Assembly: GCA_946807835.1 (NCBI GenBank)
Contig: OX327711.1
Coordinates: forward strand, 19,875,501-19,939,500
Origin: Ailanthus altissimus
Taxonomy: Eukaryota > Streptophyta > Magnoliopsida > Sapindales > Simaroubaceae
Length of the DNA stretch: 64,000 bases
Reading direction: 5' to 3'
Under the pieces are notes generated by a model. The model had not been told where the DNA came from. It was given only the letters and a program-made list of their open reading frames with translations, and made no database searches. Within the stretch, counting starts at the first letter, position 1. Every line of letters begins with the position of its first letter. A program made the position numbers and the translations under genes. This document shows positions 48,552 to 60,907 of the stretch, piece by piece.

Positions 48552-49839
48552 GAATATAAATATAAAATGAGTTGTAAAGTCGGATTAGTCTTAAATTAAT
48601 GGATAAATTATCATATCATACCTAGATTTTGTCTTAAGCTAACAATTAAGTAAGATAACATTCCTTAGTTTTAAGAAAAATTATTATTGTAACTACAATA
48701 TAGTCATATAAACTTTTTAACAATAAGTTAATATAATAAAATAGTTTCTACTAGAAATTATCATGCCCTACAAACAAAGACAAAATAAATATATATGACA
48801 TGACGAATAAATTTCAGATGAATCTTATTATAAGATTATGAAAGATACGTTTCGAGACTTACGTTATAAGTATCTTCTGATCTGATGAATCATGAATGAT
48901 GAATTTGAGACATGACAATTTATTGGTAGATACTAGACTTAGTACTCACCGAGTAGTCAAGTCAACTCGGACACATTTATATTATCTAAAAAAGAAAAAC
49001 TTTTAAGAAAATAATTAAGAAAGATAAAAAAAATCCCCGCCGGTTGCAGAAATTACGGCGCCTACTACTCATTCAAAGCTCAAAAAGCAAAGAAAACCAG
49101 ATGCAAGACAACAAAGATAAGCATGTAACGACTATACGTGTATTACACCCTCCCTTCCCTTATGAAGTTTACTTAAATACAATTTACGGATATCAACGTT
49201 TGATTCATTTGTTCTCAAACTCAAATTCTGTTTTATACTATTTTCCAGTTCCTTTCTTCTTACCTAACCTCATAAATAATCCAAGCTCACATATATTGAT
49301 GAGAGACAGAGATACAAAGTATCAAATTTCTCACTTGTATGGTTAATTTGGAGTCAACGTTGGATCTGTTTGACTCCGTCTCTTGGTTCTTTCCTTTCTG
49401 TTTAATGAAGATTTTTATTTTTTTAATCTCATCAATGGGATTTTTCTTTTTGGTTTTAAATTAGTTGAAGTAAACGCTATTCATGGTAGATGATTGGAGG
49501 ATGAGCTTTCTTTTGCGTGGAAGTGAAGTGAACAAATGTAGTAGGTAACGATCTGGTTTCTGGGTTTGTTCTAAAGAAGAGAAAGATTCGCGTTTTTGTT
49601 GTAGTAAATGCCTTGTCATTATTTTTAGTCATTCTTGTTTTTAGTTTCTGTTATGTGAATGCTTTTCTTATAAGGGTTTTGTTTATGGTTTGCCGTTAGA
49701 AGAGATAAATGTCATTGGCTTGATGTATATGATTGCATTCTGTGTATAATCTGGTATTAGAGTGAGTTTCTTGAAAATTCTTGACGGGTAGTTGAGTTTT
49801 TTGAAAATTCTTGAGGGGGTAGTCTTTTCTGAGGATTAA
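48552..49839. other. Intergenic and 5' flanking region of the RING-CH gene
   Basis: No coding sequence seen. The part nearer 49839 is probably promoter and 5' UTR. A frame at 49044-49346 matches no family I know. Confidence 0.5.
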
Positions 49840-51794
49840 ATGGATCAAGATACACGTAAGAGTGAAAGAATTGGTGAAAGTTTGAGTCAAATAAATGGAA
49901 TTACAAGTGAGAATTCAAGCAACTCAGTTAATGAGGTTGTGTTAGGCACTGTGGTTGTTACAATTTCTGTTGAAGCTTCGAGTGTTGGCAGAGAAAACAG
50001 GTTAGGGATTGTGGTTGATGAGGTACAGACAAATCATGGTACATATAATAGCGGCGTAATTGATGAGAATTCAAGCAATTCAGTTGATGAGATGTCGGTA
50101 GAGACTGTGGTGGTTAGAAATTCTGAACAAAAGATGAGTTTTGATGGAGAAAAGGGGGGTTCTGAATTGAAAGTTGATGAAAAGGGGTTGAGTGGTAGAG
50201 TAGAGAATGCATCTGAGACACGTAATAGAGAAGGAATTAGTGAGGGAATGGGTCAAACTGATCCTGGAAGCAGTAGGAATTCTAGTACTTTGGTTGAGGT
50301 GGTTGTGCTTGAGACTGTTACTGAAGTAAATTCAGATCAGATAGCATGTCTTAGTATAGAAAGTAGGCAATTAGAAGCGAAAAGTAAAGAATTGCGGTCG
50401 AGTAAGTCATTGGTGGAAAATCTCAAGGCTAAGGTGTCTATAGCAGAGAAGGAATTCCATGTGATTGATGTGAAATGTGGTGGTGGAGATGGAAAAGATT
50501 TCAAGGAGAGTTCAGATGGAGAAAGGGTTTGTAGGATCTGCTATTTGACTTCTGAGCAATCATCGGAAACTGCGGCTACTATTCATACTGTAAGTACAAC
50601 CAATGTTGATCTAATTTGGCTTGGTTGTGGTTGTAAAGATGACCTTGGGATTGCACATAGCCATTGTGCTGAAGCATGGTTTAAGCTAAAAGGAAACAGG
50701 TAAATGTTTCTTGTTCATGTTAAAAATTAAGCATCGTAGTGTATGCCATAAAATTTAGAAGAAAATATTTTAATGTTGTTGTTGGATTAAAATGTGAAAT
50801 TTTGACCTGCTTATGCTATTATATTGTGTTGGTATCGGTTAGAACTGGTTTAAACGGGTTCAAAAAGTTGATTGCAAATATCATGGTTCTCAAGACCTCA
50901 ACTATATATTGATCAGGCTTTCGAAGATATACCCGAGTTCCCTAGGATTTTGTAATTTAAGTTGGACATATAACCACAATGAGAGAAATATATTTGTCAA
51001 CTATCAAAATTGTTCTTTATGTTACGTCTTCATATTTCTTTAACTAGGACATTTTGCAATGAATGCCAATAACCTTTAGTTCAGTACTACAAATGAAAAT
51101 CTGCTTTTTTTTGGCTCGTCTTGCATTCCTTTTCTGTGTTTTAATGTCAGATGGTAGTGGCCCTGATTTTAGGAAGTTATAGTCTTCATTCAGTGCAGTG
51201 AATATGAATTATAGAGCAGAATTCTAGTCGTATGTTTTACTTTAATTGAGTACTTGCATCTAGCCAACCCCGCACCTTCACTGCAAAAGTCTGGGGCTTT
51301 ACATCCATTACCTTTTACTTGACGTGTAAGCAAAATTGACCCATTCCTCGTTAATTCCTCAAGCAAAGTAAAATTGATGTACACGGAAGCCTCATCCTGT
51401 CCCTTTAATAGTTGGTATTATTCTTAAAAAGAAAGATATATTTGTCAGCCTTTTTTTACGTGAATCAACAAATTCCTTGGTTTCAAACTGATTCTGTGGT
51501 AAGGTTCTGCACTGTTGCTTTGGACCACAACTTGTCATCACAATTTGGAATTCATATAGATCTTTCTTATCATGCAGGTTGTGTGAAATTTGTGGTGAGA
51601 CAGCAAAAAATGTTACTGGTGTTGTTGGGGATTCCAGATTTATGGAGGATTGGAATGAGCAAAGATTTATTGGCAGTAGTAGCTCATCAGAAGGGGGTGG
51701 ATGTTGGTGGGGGAAGCCATTTTGTAACGTCTTGATGGTATGCCTGGTAATTGCTTTCGTATTGCCATGGTTTTTTCGTGTAAATATGTTTTAG
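49840..51794 (+). CDS. RING-CH (RINGv) zinc-finger membrane protein, probable E3 ubiquitin ligase
   Basis: Two exons, 49840-50699 and 51578-51794 (phase 2), 358 residues. The intron splits the zinc finger and splicing restores it: C231-x2-C234, C263-x-C265, H273-x2-C276, C289-x2-C292, the C4HC3 pattern of membrane-associated RING-CH (MARCH-like) ligases. A single transmembrane helix lies near 333-353 (VLMVCLVIAFVLPWFF). The N-terminal 225 residues are polar and acidic, without a known domain, and hold a repeated ENSSNSV-x-E motif. Plant members act at endomembranes, but the substrate cannot be inferred. The start is the first ATG of the open frame; the upstream frame is closed. Confidence 0.88.
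50700..51577 (+). other. Intron of the RING-CH gene
   Basis: Donor gtaaat at 50700, acceptor catgcag ending at 51577. No other feature seen inside. Confidence 0.85.
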
Positions 51795-52740
51795 AAGAGC
51801 ATTAGTAACTTAGAAAAGGTTCTTCCCTTGGATAATTTGGATTTCTGAGTAAATTTGCATGGCTATCCCCATGGTGGTCACCAATACATTAATGGATAAT
51901 TCATGCTTAGGCCTGTGATTTGAGGTTTCAGAACTAAGAAGTGCAACCTTGGCAACCAAGTTCAACAGCATTCAGCATTTTACGGCTGCTGCAATTAAAG
52001 GCTGAACAAAGTTGATTATCTTATTCCCCGGACAACCTTTTATACCTTCCATCCTTATCTGGGGAGTTCCCATTGTAAATACAGTAGGAAAAAGAAATTG
52101 GTGATTTGTTTAATATTCAAATTACGTGGAGAATGCTAGTTTCAATGTATTTGTCTTCTGTTTCTTTCTCAGCACTCTAATTTTATCAGATAATAAAAGT
52201 TGGGTCACTATGTTACTGCTTATGCTACCATGATGCAAGCTGAAATCAAATGAAATTTCCAGAGAATTTTGCGTCAGCGTAACATTGGTTTGCAAAGACC
52301 AAAATCTCATTCTCATCTAGTGCAAGTGCAACTTCCAAGTCACTGGCAATCAGTATTTCGGCAAACGAATCGTGAAGTATGACATTCATTTAATTTGAGA
52401 GTTGTTTTGCCAAAATATAATATCACTAGCCGTGTATCAGCAACAACATACATAGCAAAGGCTCCTGAATATGTACTAGTTCTTCCATCATCCCAAAGAA
52501 CGATGCTAACTTTCTTCTTTTTTTTTCCCCTATCGTGGGTGTTCGATGAACAATGCAGCAATGTTAGTGAAAATAGTGGATGGTAAATAACAATAATTTA
52601 CTTCTTGGAACGTCAGTTTCATTTACTTCCATTATCCAACTCGGCCTGCATGCTTGCCGTTTGGGTCTTTCTGTGCAAAAAGCAACAAGGATAAAGCAAT
52701 TTTAAGACTTGATCTATAATATTAACTTCAAAATCAACAA
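51795..52740. other. 3' UTR of the RING-CH gene and intergenic DNA
   Basis: No further gene recognised before the tRNA. Confidence 0.55.
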
Positions 52741-52812
52741 TCCGTTGTAGTCTAGATGGTTAGGATATTCGGCTCTCACCCGAAAGACCCGGGTTCGAGT
52801 CCCGGCAACGGA
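52741..52812 (+). tRNA. tRNA-Glu (anticodon CTC)
   Basis: 72 nt. The acceptor stem TCCGTTG pairs with CAACGGA, the anticodon stem TTCGG with CCGAA around the loop CTCTCAC (anticodon CTC), and the T stem CCGGG with CCCGG around TTCGAGT. All stems are perfect and there is no intron. A T-rich stretch (attttattttatt) shortly downstream can serve as Pol III terminator. Nuclear type, apparently functional. Confidence 0.97.
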
Positions 52813-52895
52813 AATATTTTATTTTATTATTAGTTTTTCCATCTCCAGCTCTTGTACAAGGGTAATTTCGTCAATGAACGAATCAACAACTACAA

Positions 52896-52905
52896 AAACC
52901 CTAAA
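52896..52905 (+). promoter_or_regulatory. Telo-box upstream of RPL11
   Basis: AAACCCTAAA about 90 bp before the RPL11 start codon. Telo-boxes near the transcription start are a known hallmark of plant ribosomal-protein and translation genes. Pyrimidine-rich sequence follows (ctgcctcttctctt). Confidence 0.7.
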
Positions 52906-52996
52906 TCGGACTCTCTCAAATTTTAGCTAGCTGCCTCTTCTCTTAAGCAACTCTCCTCGTTAGCCCCTGCAGTCCATTTCTCATCACCAAGCAACA

Positions 52997-54365
<1,369 letters not shown>

Positions 54366-54984
54366 GCTTCTTAAGGAGATCTTTTAGGAACTTGTCAAGT
54401 TTTTTTCTTTAAGTTTTGGCCAGTTGTTGATTTTTGTTTAATCAGAATCTATATTTTCCTGAGAGATTTGAGTTGGATTTTATTTTTGATACAACATCCA
54501 TCGTGGTTGTCTTGTGCGTTTATTTAGAGAATATGGTAATGGAAGTCGTGTTTATCTTTGATATCACAAAGTTGGGCATTGCAGCAAGAAGTTGATCTTT
54601 GTCATCAAAATGGGTTGTTTGTGACCTGATGCTGCAACTGTTACCCAAGGGAAATCATCTTAAAAGAACATGTTTTGTCTAAGTACTTATATAGATAATT
54701 CTCATCTGGAATTATTCATGTGAAATGTGATGTAAAATAATTGGGAATTATGCCTTTCATACATGATGCAAATTTACTAGAGAAGAGATATAAGAGATGA
54801 TACGGACATAATGCCTGCTTGATTGCGGACGCTAAATGCGTTAGAATCTGTGAACATTTTCACATCAACTCAACTAAAACAACATAAGCATACAAGTAAT
54901 GGTGTTTCTTGTAAGTACCCATTGACTTAAAACTAATTCTTGTTTTCAATGTTCGTCCATGATTCAAGAAGGCTTAATGATCTT
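54366..54984. other. 3' UTR of RPL11 and convergent intergenic region
   Basis: Non-coding. RPL11 (+) and the Rho-N gene (-) converge here. Confidence 0.6.
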
Positions 54985-56652
54985 TTAGGACCTTAACAAT
55001 TTCACGAGCTCACTCTTTTTTATTCTTGAGTAACCTTTGATTCCTCTAGCCTTAGCTAGTTCTTTAAGGTGGGGAAGTTTCAATTCCTCTACTCTTGGCA
55101 ATTTTAACTGCTTGCTTCCTTCTGTATTTGCTGATGGATCGTGGTTGACCTCGAGGACTCTTTCTCTCGGGGCTGATGGAGATGGTATGGGAGACTTCTT
55201 GATGAAATTAGATGGTAACCGAGTTAACTTGAAGTCAGGAGGTGGTATGGGAGACCTCCTGATGAAATTAGATGGCAACCGAGTTAACTTGAAGTCACTT
55301 GCTGGTTTGTTATTCTGTATTTTCTGCTCTTTCTTCGGCACATGTCTTCTCCATTTCTTAACCTCACCATCCTCAATGGAACTTCTGTCTGTCACTACAA
55401 GTATCTAAATTAAGAACAGTAACATTGCAGAAAACATTGAAAGTAACATGGAAGTAACAGTTAACACCAGTTCCTCTTATTCACTTTCCTCCCTTTTAAC
55501 CATCCTATCATCTTTTTCTGAAATAAAATCCTTTTTGTTCACTAGAATAAAAAAAATAAAGCAACAAGCTACATGTTTTACTCTCATTTCTAGCAATTAT
55601 AGCAAACCAAGTGTACAAATAACTTAATGAAAAGTTTAGAACTCCCAATTAGTGTACTTCTATTAACTTCAATTTATGCTAAATCTTTTCACAACTATAA
55701 ATATAAGACAAGACTGCATTACCTTGTACTTCCTTTCCTGATTGGAGATGAACGTCCATGACTAATTCAACTCTGGGCTTGTTCTCAGATGAGCTGAGAT
55801 TTTTTTTCTTTGTGTTGACGGTCTCTCCCTTTGAGATTGAAGACTTAATCCGTTTGAACAGATCAAGTGTCTCTTCCTTGTTAGATGACCTCAACAATTC
55901 ACTATCAGGTAACTGAGGTACCTTTTTTCCTTCCCCTTCCTCCGTTCTTCTGGCAGCATAACCTTTCTGGGGTGATTGGTCTCTTCTACTTCCATCAGAT
56001 GTGCTCAAAATAGTAAACTTATGAGGGTTCTTTCGGATGGCAAAAGGCGGAGAGCAATCTGCAAGCTCTGCCAAATTCAACAAGCTGCATCAAAGAATGA
56101 TCTCAGTCTGTAGTTTACAAAATTTCAGGTTCAACAACATATCCATATGCATACAAGTCAACCAAAATATTGGATGTAATAGATTCTATCCAAACAAAAG
56201 TAAATTAACAACATTGTTCCAATAACTACTAATTGATTAACATACATCAAATACATCAGCAGCTAAGCATAATGATACAAGCAAATTTTTAGATCATGAT
56301 TTGTTCATGAATCATGAGAGCAGAAGCTTCTTGACAACACTTCAAACATACATTGATGATACAACACAATGATAATGAGCTTCACAAATTTAAGGCAACA
56401 ACCAGAGATTCACAACATTTATGGAATGGATCCAGAGGCAACATGCATGGATCACAAATATGAAATATCAGAGTACTAATACAAAATAACCTAAATAAAG
56501 ACTTAAAACTCTCAACACTGAACACCGCGTAGTTCTACAAGATAAAGGGCTTAAGATAACTTAATACCTCTTACGGAGATAACGGGCCTTCCTAGCTTCA
56601 GTTGCTTATTAAAAGATAACAGCGGTTGAGGATAAAATGCAACTGCACCCAT
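54985..56652 (-). CDS. Rho-N domain protein, RHON1/SAP-like BP-73 family, probably plastid
   Basis: Three exons on the - strand: 56652-56568, 56067-55723 and 55394-54985, phases 1 and 1, 279 residues. The second exon uses the acceptor ending ttggcag at 56068; an earlier AG would give a stop. The C-terminus (LPHLKELAKARGIKGYSRIKKSELVKLLRS) is a Rho-N/SAP-like helical RNA-binding domain, and the middle block LLRSSNKEETLDLFKRIKSSISKGE matches the RHON1 family. RHON1 binds plastid RNA and acts in transcript processing and termination. The first 28 residues (MGAVAFYPQPLLSFNKQLKL, basic, no acidic residue) resemble a transit peptide. A perfect 20-residue repeat (DFKLTRLPSNFI twice) lies before the domain. 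Shorter than RHON1 (about 400), so perhaps a paralogue. The first exon is inferred from frame and splice sites; an upstream 5' UTR exon is likely. Confidence 0.78.
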
Positions 56653-57049
56653 AACTTTCCTGGAGAGCCTCTGATTCCTGTATCTGCAAATGGACAAATG
56701 ACTCGCGGATTCTCCTAAACCAGAAAGGAAAATACTATTGACCTACTCATTTTCACTGCTTACAGAAGCTCAGTATTTTCTTATTACGATATTTGGTCCA
56801 CAATTTTCTATATCACGTGAAGAGCACGTGCCAAATTCTGTGATGCATTATGAAGTCATTAAGCTTGGAAGATGAGGAGATCCAACCGTTTGATTTTTCA
56901 AAGGAAAAAGAAAAAGAAAATAAAGAAATAAATTAAAAAGTGCGAGAGACTCGAGGGAGAGAGAGAGAGCATTGATACCATTTAAATCCCGCTACCGCCA
57001 TTTTTGGTCATTCTTCTACTATGTTTAACTAACCAATTCTTCCATTCTC
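56653..57049. promoter_or_regulatory. Divergent promoter with two G-boxes
   Basis: 397 bp between the start codons of the Rho-N gene (-) and DOT4 (+). Two CACGTG G-boxes lie at 56814-56819 and 56825-56830. G-boxes are bound by bHLH (PIF) and bZIP (HY5) factors. A gagagaga tract follows at about 56960. On the - strand a gcag acceptor before 56692 suggests a 5' UTR intron of the Rho-N gene. Confidence 0.6.
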
Positions 57050-59674
57050 ATGGCCAAAACCCTAACAAGTTTCTTCTATTTCTCTCCGCCTAATCAAAAC
57101 TATGGAGAAAAGTTTTCCAACTCTAAGAGCGGTTACATTTGCTGTCAACCATTTGCAATACCCATTCATGTATCATCAAATTTGCACAATTCTTGTGCAA
57201 CGAACCTCGTTTCTGTTTCTGCTGCCAAAACCCTTAATTACACGACTACATGTTACAATGCTGAGATCCGTAGGTTTTGTGAAGTTGGTAATCTTGAAAA
57301 AGCCATGGAATTACTTAATAGCTCCGAAAAATCGAAACTTGATAGGAAAACTTACTGTTCCGTTTTGCAGCTTTGTGCTGATTACAAGTCACTAGAAGAT
57401 GGAAAAAGGGTTCATTCAATTATTTGTGATAATGGGAATGTAGTGGATGGTGTTTTGGGTTCAAAGCTTGTGTTTATGTATGTAACTTGTGGAGATTTAA
57501 GAGAAGCGAAACGGGTTTTCAATAAGATTGATAATGAAAAGGTTTTCATTTGGAATCTAATGATGAATGAGTATTCAAAGATCGGAAATTTTAGAGAAAG
57601 TTTACAATTGTTTAAGAAGATGATAAATGTGGGAATTGAAGTAGATTCTTATACATTTACTTGTGTTTTGAAGTGTCTTGCAGTTGTAGGGAGTGTAAAA
57701 GAAGGAGAATTGGTTCATGGGTATTTGTTAAAATTGGGTTTTGGACGTAATATCACTGTTGCGAATTCTTTAATAGCTTTTTATTTCAAGCATAGAAGAG
57801 TTGAGAACGCACGTAAGCTGTTTGATGAATTGAATGATCGAGATGTTATATCATGGAATTCTATGATAAGTGGGTATATAGCTAATGGTGTAGCTGAGAA
57901 GGGGCTTGAGGTTTTCAAAGGGATGTTATTTTCAGGTTTTAATGTGGATTTGGCTACAATGGTTACTGTTCTTTCAGGTTGTGTCAATTGTGGGGCTCTT
58001 ATGTTGGGTAGAGCAGTTCATGCTTTTGCAATGAAAGCTGGTCTTTGCAAGGAAATTACCTTTAATAATACTTTGTTGGATATGTATTCAAAATGTGGCG
58101 ATTTAGATGGTGCAGTTAGGGTTTTTGAGAAGATGGGAGAAAGAAGTGTTGTGTCATGGACTTCAATGATGGCAGGTTATGCTCGAGAAGGAATGTCTGA
58201 TGGGGCTATCAGGTTGTTCCGTGGAATGGTAAGGGAAGGTGTTGAGCCGGATGTTTTTGCTATAACGAGCATTCTTCATGCTTGTGCTTGTGATGGCTTA
58301 TTGGAAATTGGTAAGGATGTGCATGAATTTATAAAGGAAAATGATATGCAATCAAATATATATGTGTGTAATGCTCTTATGGATATGTATGCCAAATGTG
58401 GAAGCATGGAAGATGCTCAATCAGTTTTTTCTCAGATGCATGTGAAAGACATTGTCTCATGGAATACCATGATTGGGGGTTACTCGAAAAATTGTTTTCC
58501 TAATGAGGCTCTTAATCTGTTTGCATCAATGCGACAAGAATTAGAACCTGATGGTGTAACAATGGCCTGCATTCTTCCTGCTTGTGCTAGCCTGGCTGCT
58601 TTAGAGAAAGGGAGAGAGCTCCATGGTTACATTCTAAGACATGGATTTTCAATAGATAGACATGTTGCCAACGCAATTGTAGACATGTACGTGAAGTGTG
58701 GGGTACTAGTCCTTGCACGTTTACTCTTTGATATGATTCCTGCAAAGGATCTCGTATCGTGGACAGTTATGATTGCTGGGTATGGAATGCATGGGTTTGG
58801 TAGGGAAGCTATTGCTACCTTCAATGACATGAGACAAGCAGGTATTGAGCCTGATGAAATTTCCTTCATATCTGTACTGTATGCATGCAGTCATTCTGGA
58901 TTAGTTGATGAAGGATGGAGATTCTTTAATATAATGAGATATGAATGCAAGATTGAGCCCAAGTTGGAACATTATGCCTGTATGGTGGATCTTCTTTCCA
59001 GGACAGGCAACCTATCCAAGGCATACGGATTCATCGAAATGATGCCAATTCAACCAGATGCCACAATTTGGGGATCTTTACTCTGTGGGTGCAGAATTCA
59101 CCACAATGTTAACTTAGCAGAGAAAGTTGCAGAACATGTTTTTGAGCTAGAGCCAGAGAACACGGGGTACTACGTACTTTTGGCGAATATTTATGCAGAG
59201 GCTGAAAAGTGGGAAGAAGTGAAAAAGTTGAGGGAGAAAATTAGCCGACGAGGCTTGAAAAAGAACCCTGGCTGTAGTTGGATAGAGATTAATGGTAAAG
59301 TGAATATCTTTGTCGCTGGAGGTAGGTCACACCCACAAACCAAAAAAATGGAGTCTCTATTGAAGAGGTTTAGACTAAAGATGATGGAGGACGGTCACTT
59401 TCCTAGAACTCGGTATGCTTTGATTAATGCAGATGAAATGGAAAAGGAAGTGGCTCTTTGTGGGCACAGCGAGAAATTAGCCATGGCTTTTGGAATATTG
59501 AGCTTGCCACCAGGCAAAACCATTCGAGTCACCAAGAATTTGAGAGTATGCGGGGACTGTCATGAGATGGCCAAATTTATGTCCAAGACTACAAGGAGAG
59601 AAATTGTGTTGAGAGATTCCAATCGTTTTCACCATTTTAAGGATGGGCATTGTTCTTGCAGAGGCTTCTGGTGA
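57050..59674 (+). CDS. DOT4: DYW-class pentatricopeptide repeat protein, DOT4 orthologue
   Basis: Single exon, 874 residues. The N-terminus (MAKTLTSFFYFSPPNQNYG) looks like a plastid transit peptide. Then come about 20 PPR motifs in the P-L-S pattern (ISWNSMISGYIANG, LLDMYSKCGDLDGA and so on), an E/E+ region (ENTGYYVLLANIYAEAEKW ... GCSWIEI) and a C-terminal DYW deaminase domain with the H-S-E signature (CGHSEKLAMAFG), the zinc-binding C-G-D-C-H and the end CSCRGFW. Close in length and order to Arabidopsis At4g18750/DOT4, which edits a site in plastid rpoC1 and affects leaf vein patterning. The last three residues are GFW rather than DYW, as I recall for this orthologue group. All domains intact. 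Confidence 0.95.
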   Translation: MAKTLTSFFYFSPPNQNYGEKFSNSKSGYICCQPFAIPIHVSSNLHNSCATNLVSVSAAKTLNYTTTCYNAEIRRFCEVGNLEKAMELLNSSEKSKLDRKTYCSVLQLCADYKSLEDGKRVHSIICDNGNVVDGVLGSKLVFMYVTCGDLREAKRVFNKIDNEKVFIWNLMMNEYSKIGNFRESLQLFKKMINVGIEVDSYTFTCVLKCLAVVGSVKEGELVHGYLLKLGFGRNITVANSLIAFYFKHRRVENARKLFDELNDRDVISWNSMISGYIANGVAEKGLEVFKGMLFSGFNVDLATMVTVLSGCVNCGALMLGRAVHAFAMKAGLCKEITFNNTLLDMYSKCGDLDGAVRVFEKMGERSVVSWTSMMAGYAREGMSDGAIRLFRGMVREGVEPDVFAITSILHACACDGLLEIGKDVHEFIKENDMQSNIYVCNALMDMYAKCGSMEDAQSVFSQMHVKDIVSWNTMIGGYSKNCFPNEALNLFASMRQELEPDGVTMACILPACASLAALEKGRELHGYILRHGFSIDRHVANAIVDMYVKCGVLVLARLLFDMIPAKDLVSWTVMIAGYGMHGFGREAIATFNDMRQAGIEPDEISFISVLYACSHSGLVDEGWRFFNIMRYECKIEPKLEHYACMVDLLSRTGNLSKAYGFIEMMPIQPDATIWGSLLCGCRIHHNVNLAEKVAEHVFELEPENTGYYVLLANIYAEAEKWEEVKKLREKISRRGLKKNPGCSWIEINGKVNIFVAGGRSHPQTKKMESLLKRFRLKMMEDGHFPRTRYALINADEMEKEVALCGHSEKLAMAFGILSLPPGKTIRVTKNLRVCGDCHEMAKFMSKTTRREIVLRDSNRFHHFKDGHCSCRGFW

Positions 59675-59962
59675 ATCAAATGGTTTTTTTTTTTTAAAAA
59701 TTAACTCACTACCTGGTTTTATTATGAATTTTTTTTTAAATAATGATATTTAAGGCGTATTCTCTTTTTACCTCATTTAATTGCAGCAAAAATGCATGAA
59801 TATATACAAAATATATGAATCTATCTTAAGAAAATTTAACAATTATTATTAATTATAAATAAATAAAAATTATTACTAAATTCTATTATTATACTAAGAT
59901 TTTTTATTTTTACGTCCATATAAATTAGGATCAATTACTCTTAATTATAACAGAATCTTTAA
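59675..59962 (-). repeat. Probable LTR remnant of the - strand copia element
   Basis: Read on the - strand, a purine tract (taagggagggtg) at about 59973-59962 is followed by TGTTAAAGATTCTG, the typical junction of a copia 3' LTR. The far end is lost in AT-rich DNA close to the DOT4 3' end. Confidence 0.55.
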
Positions 59963-60544
59963 CACCCTCCCTTAAGTTGAGTGGAAGAAATTTATCATTT
60001 TCAACTTATCTAAGATATTTTTAAATAATGGATTCTGAACATCTTTGGTGAGAATATCAACAAGTTGTCCACCAATAAGAATATATGGTGTGTATATCAA
60101 CCCATTATCTAATTTCTGTTTGATAAAATGTCTATTCACTTTCACGTGTTTAATTATGTCACGTTGCACTGAATTGTTTGCTATTCTAATGGTAGATTTA
60201 TTGTCACAATACAACTTTGTTGGCTCATTCTATTTGATCTTTAAATATTCTAAGATAATCTTTATCTATAACAATTCGTAAATTTCAAGGGCTATTGATT
60301 TGAACTCTGCTCTGCACTTAACCTTGACATAACGTTCTGCTTTTCGCGTCTCCACATCATAAGATTTCCTCTCAACAAAGTACAATAACCTGAAATTGAC
60401 CTTCTATCCGTCAAAGCACCAGTATAGTTTGCATTTGTATAACATTCAAGTTTTAGATTCTCGTGCGTCTTGTATAAAATTCCTTTGCCAGAAGCAGACT
60501 TTAAGTACCTAAGTACTCTATAGACTGCTTGAAGATGTGAATGT
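59963..60544 (-). mobile_element. Ty1/copia RNase H fragment
   Basis: 59972-60214 reads MYCDNKSTIRIANNSVQRD...VNRHFIKQKLDNGLI...DILTK, and 60214-60544 continues in other frames with the upstream copia block (YRVLRYLKSASGKGILY, TNANYTGALTDRRS, SAEFKSIALG). Frameshifted, so non-functional. It is cut off at about 60544 by the SINE-like repeat. Confidence 0.85.
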
Positions 60545-60720
60545 TAGAGTGTGTGAGACTCACCAATACCTTGATCCACCAGTTAGATGCCATCTCAGAG
60601 CCACTGGCATCCCAACACACAATTACTCAGGTTACTTGCGCCACCAAGGAATCGAACCCCCGCCCCCATCTCCATAGAGGCCTTATAGGCCTTTAGAGGT
60701 TCGTCCTTGTACCCATCGGG
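60545..60720 (-). mobile_element. SINE-like repeat, copy 1
   Basis: Reverse-oriented copy of the repeat at 60721-60905, with the same ggttcgattcc B-box-like block on the - strand. The two copies are head to head with no spacer and form a near-perfect palindrome of about 170-bp arms. Confidence 0.65.
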
Positions 60721-60905
60721 ATGGTTAGCTTGATAGGTACAAGGACGAACCTTTAAAGGCTTATAAGGCCTCTATGGAGATAGAGGCGGGTGTTCGATTC
60801 CTTGGGGGTGCAATAACCCGAGTAATTGTGTGTTGGGACGCTAGTGGCTCTGAGGTGTCATCCAGCTGGTGGACTAAGGTGTTGGTGAGTCTCACACACT
60901 CTAAT
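60721..60905 (+). mobile_element. SINE-like repeat, copy 2
   Basis: tRNA-derived SINE features: an A-box-like ttagcttgatagg at 60726-60738 and a B-box-like GTTCGATTCC at 60792-60801, then a tail region ending ctcacacactctaat. About 185 bp, no coding capacity. Confidence 0.65.
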
Positions 60906-60907
60906 AA

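Noticed and set aside
55037..55408. 123-codon + strand frame with repeats
   Set aside because: Antisense shadow of the Rho-N gene; its repeat mirrors the 60-bp repeat of that gene.
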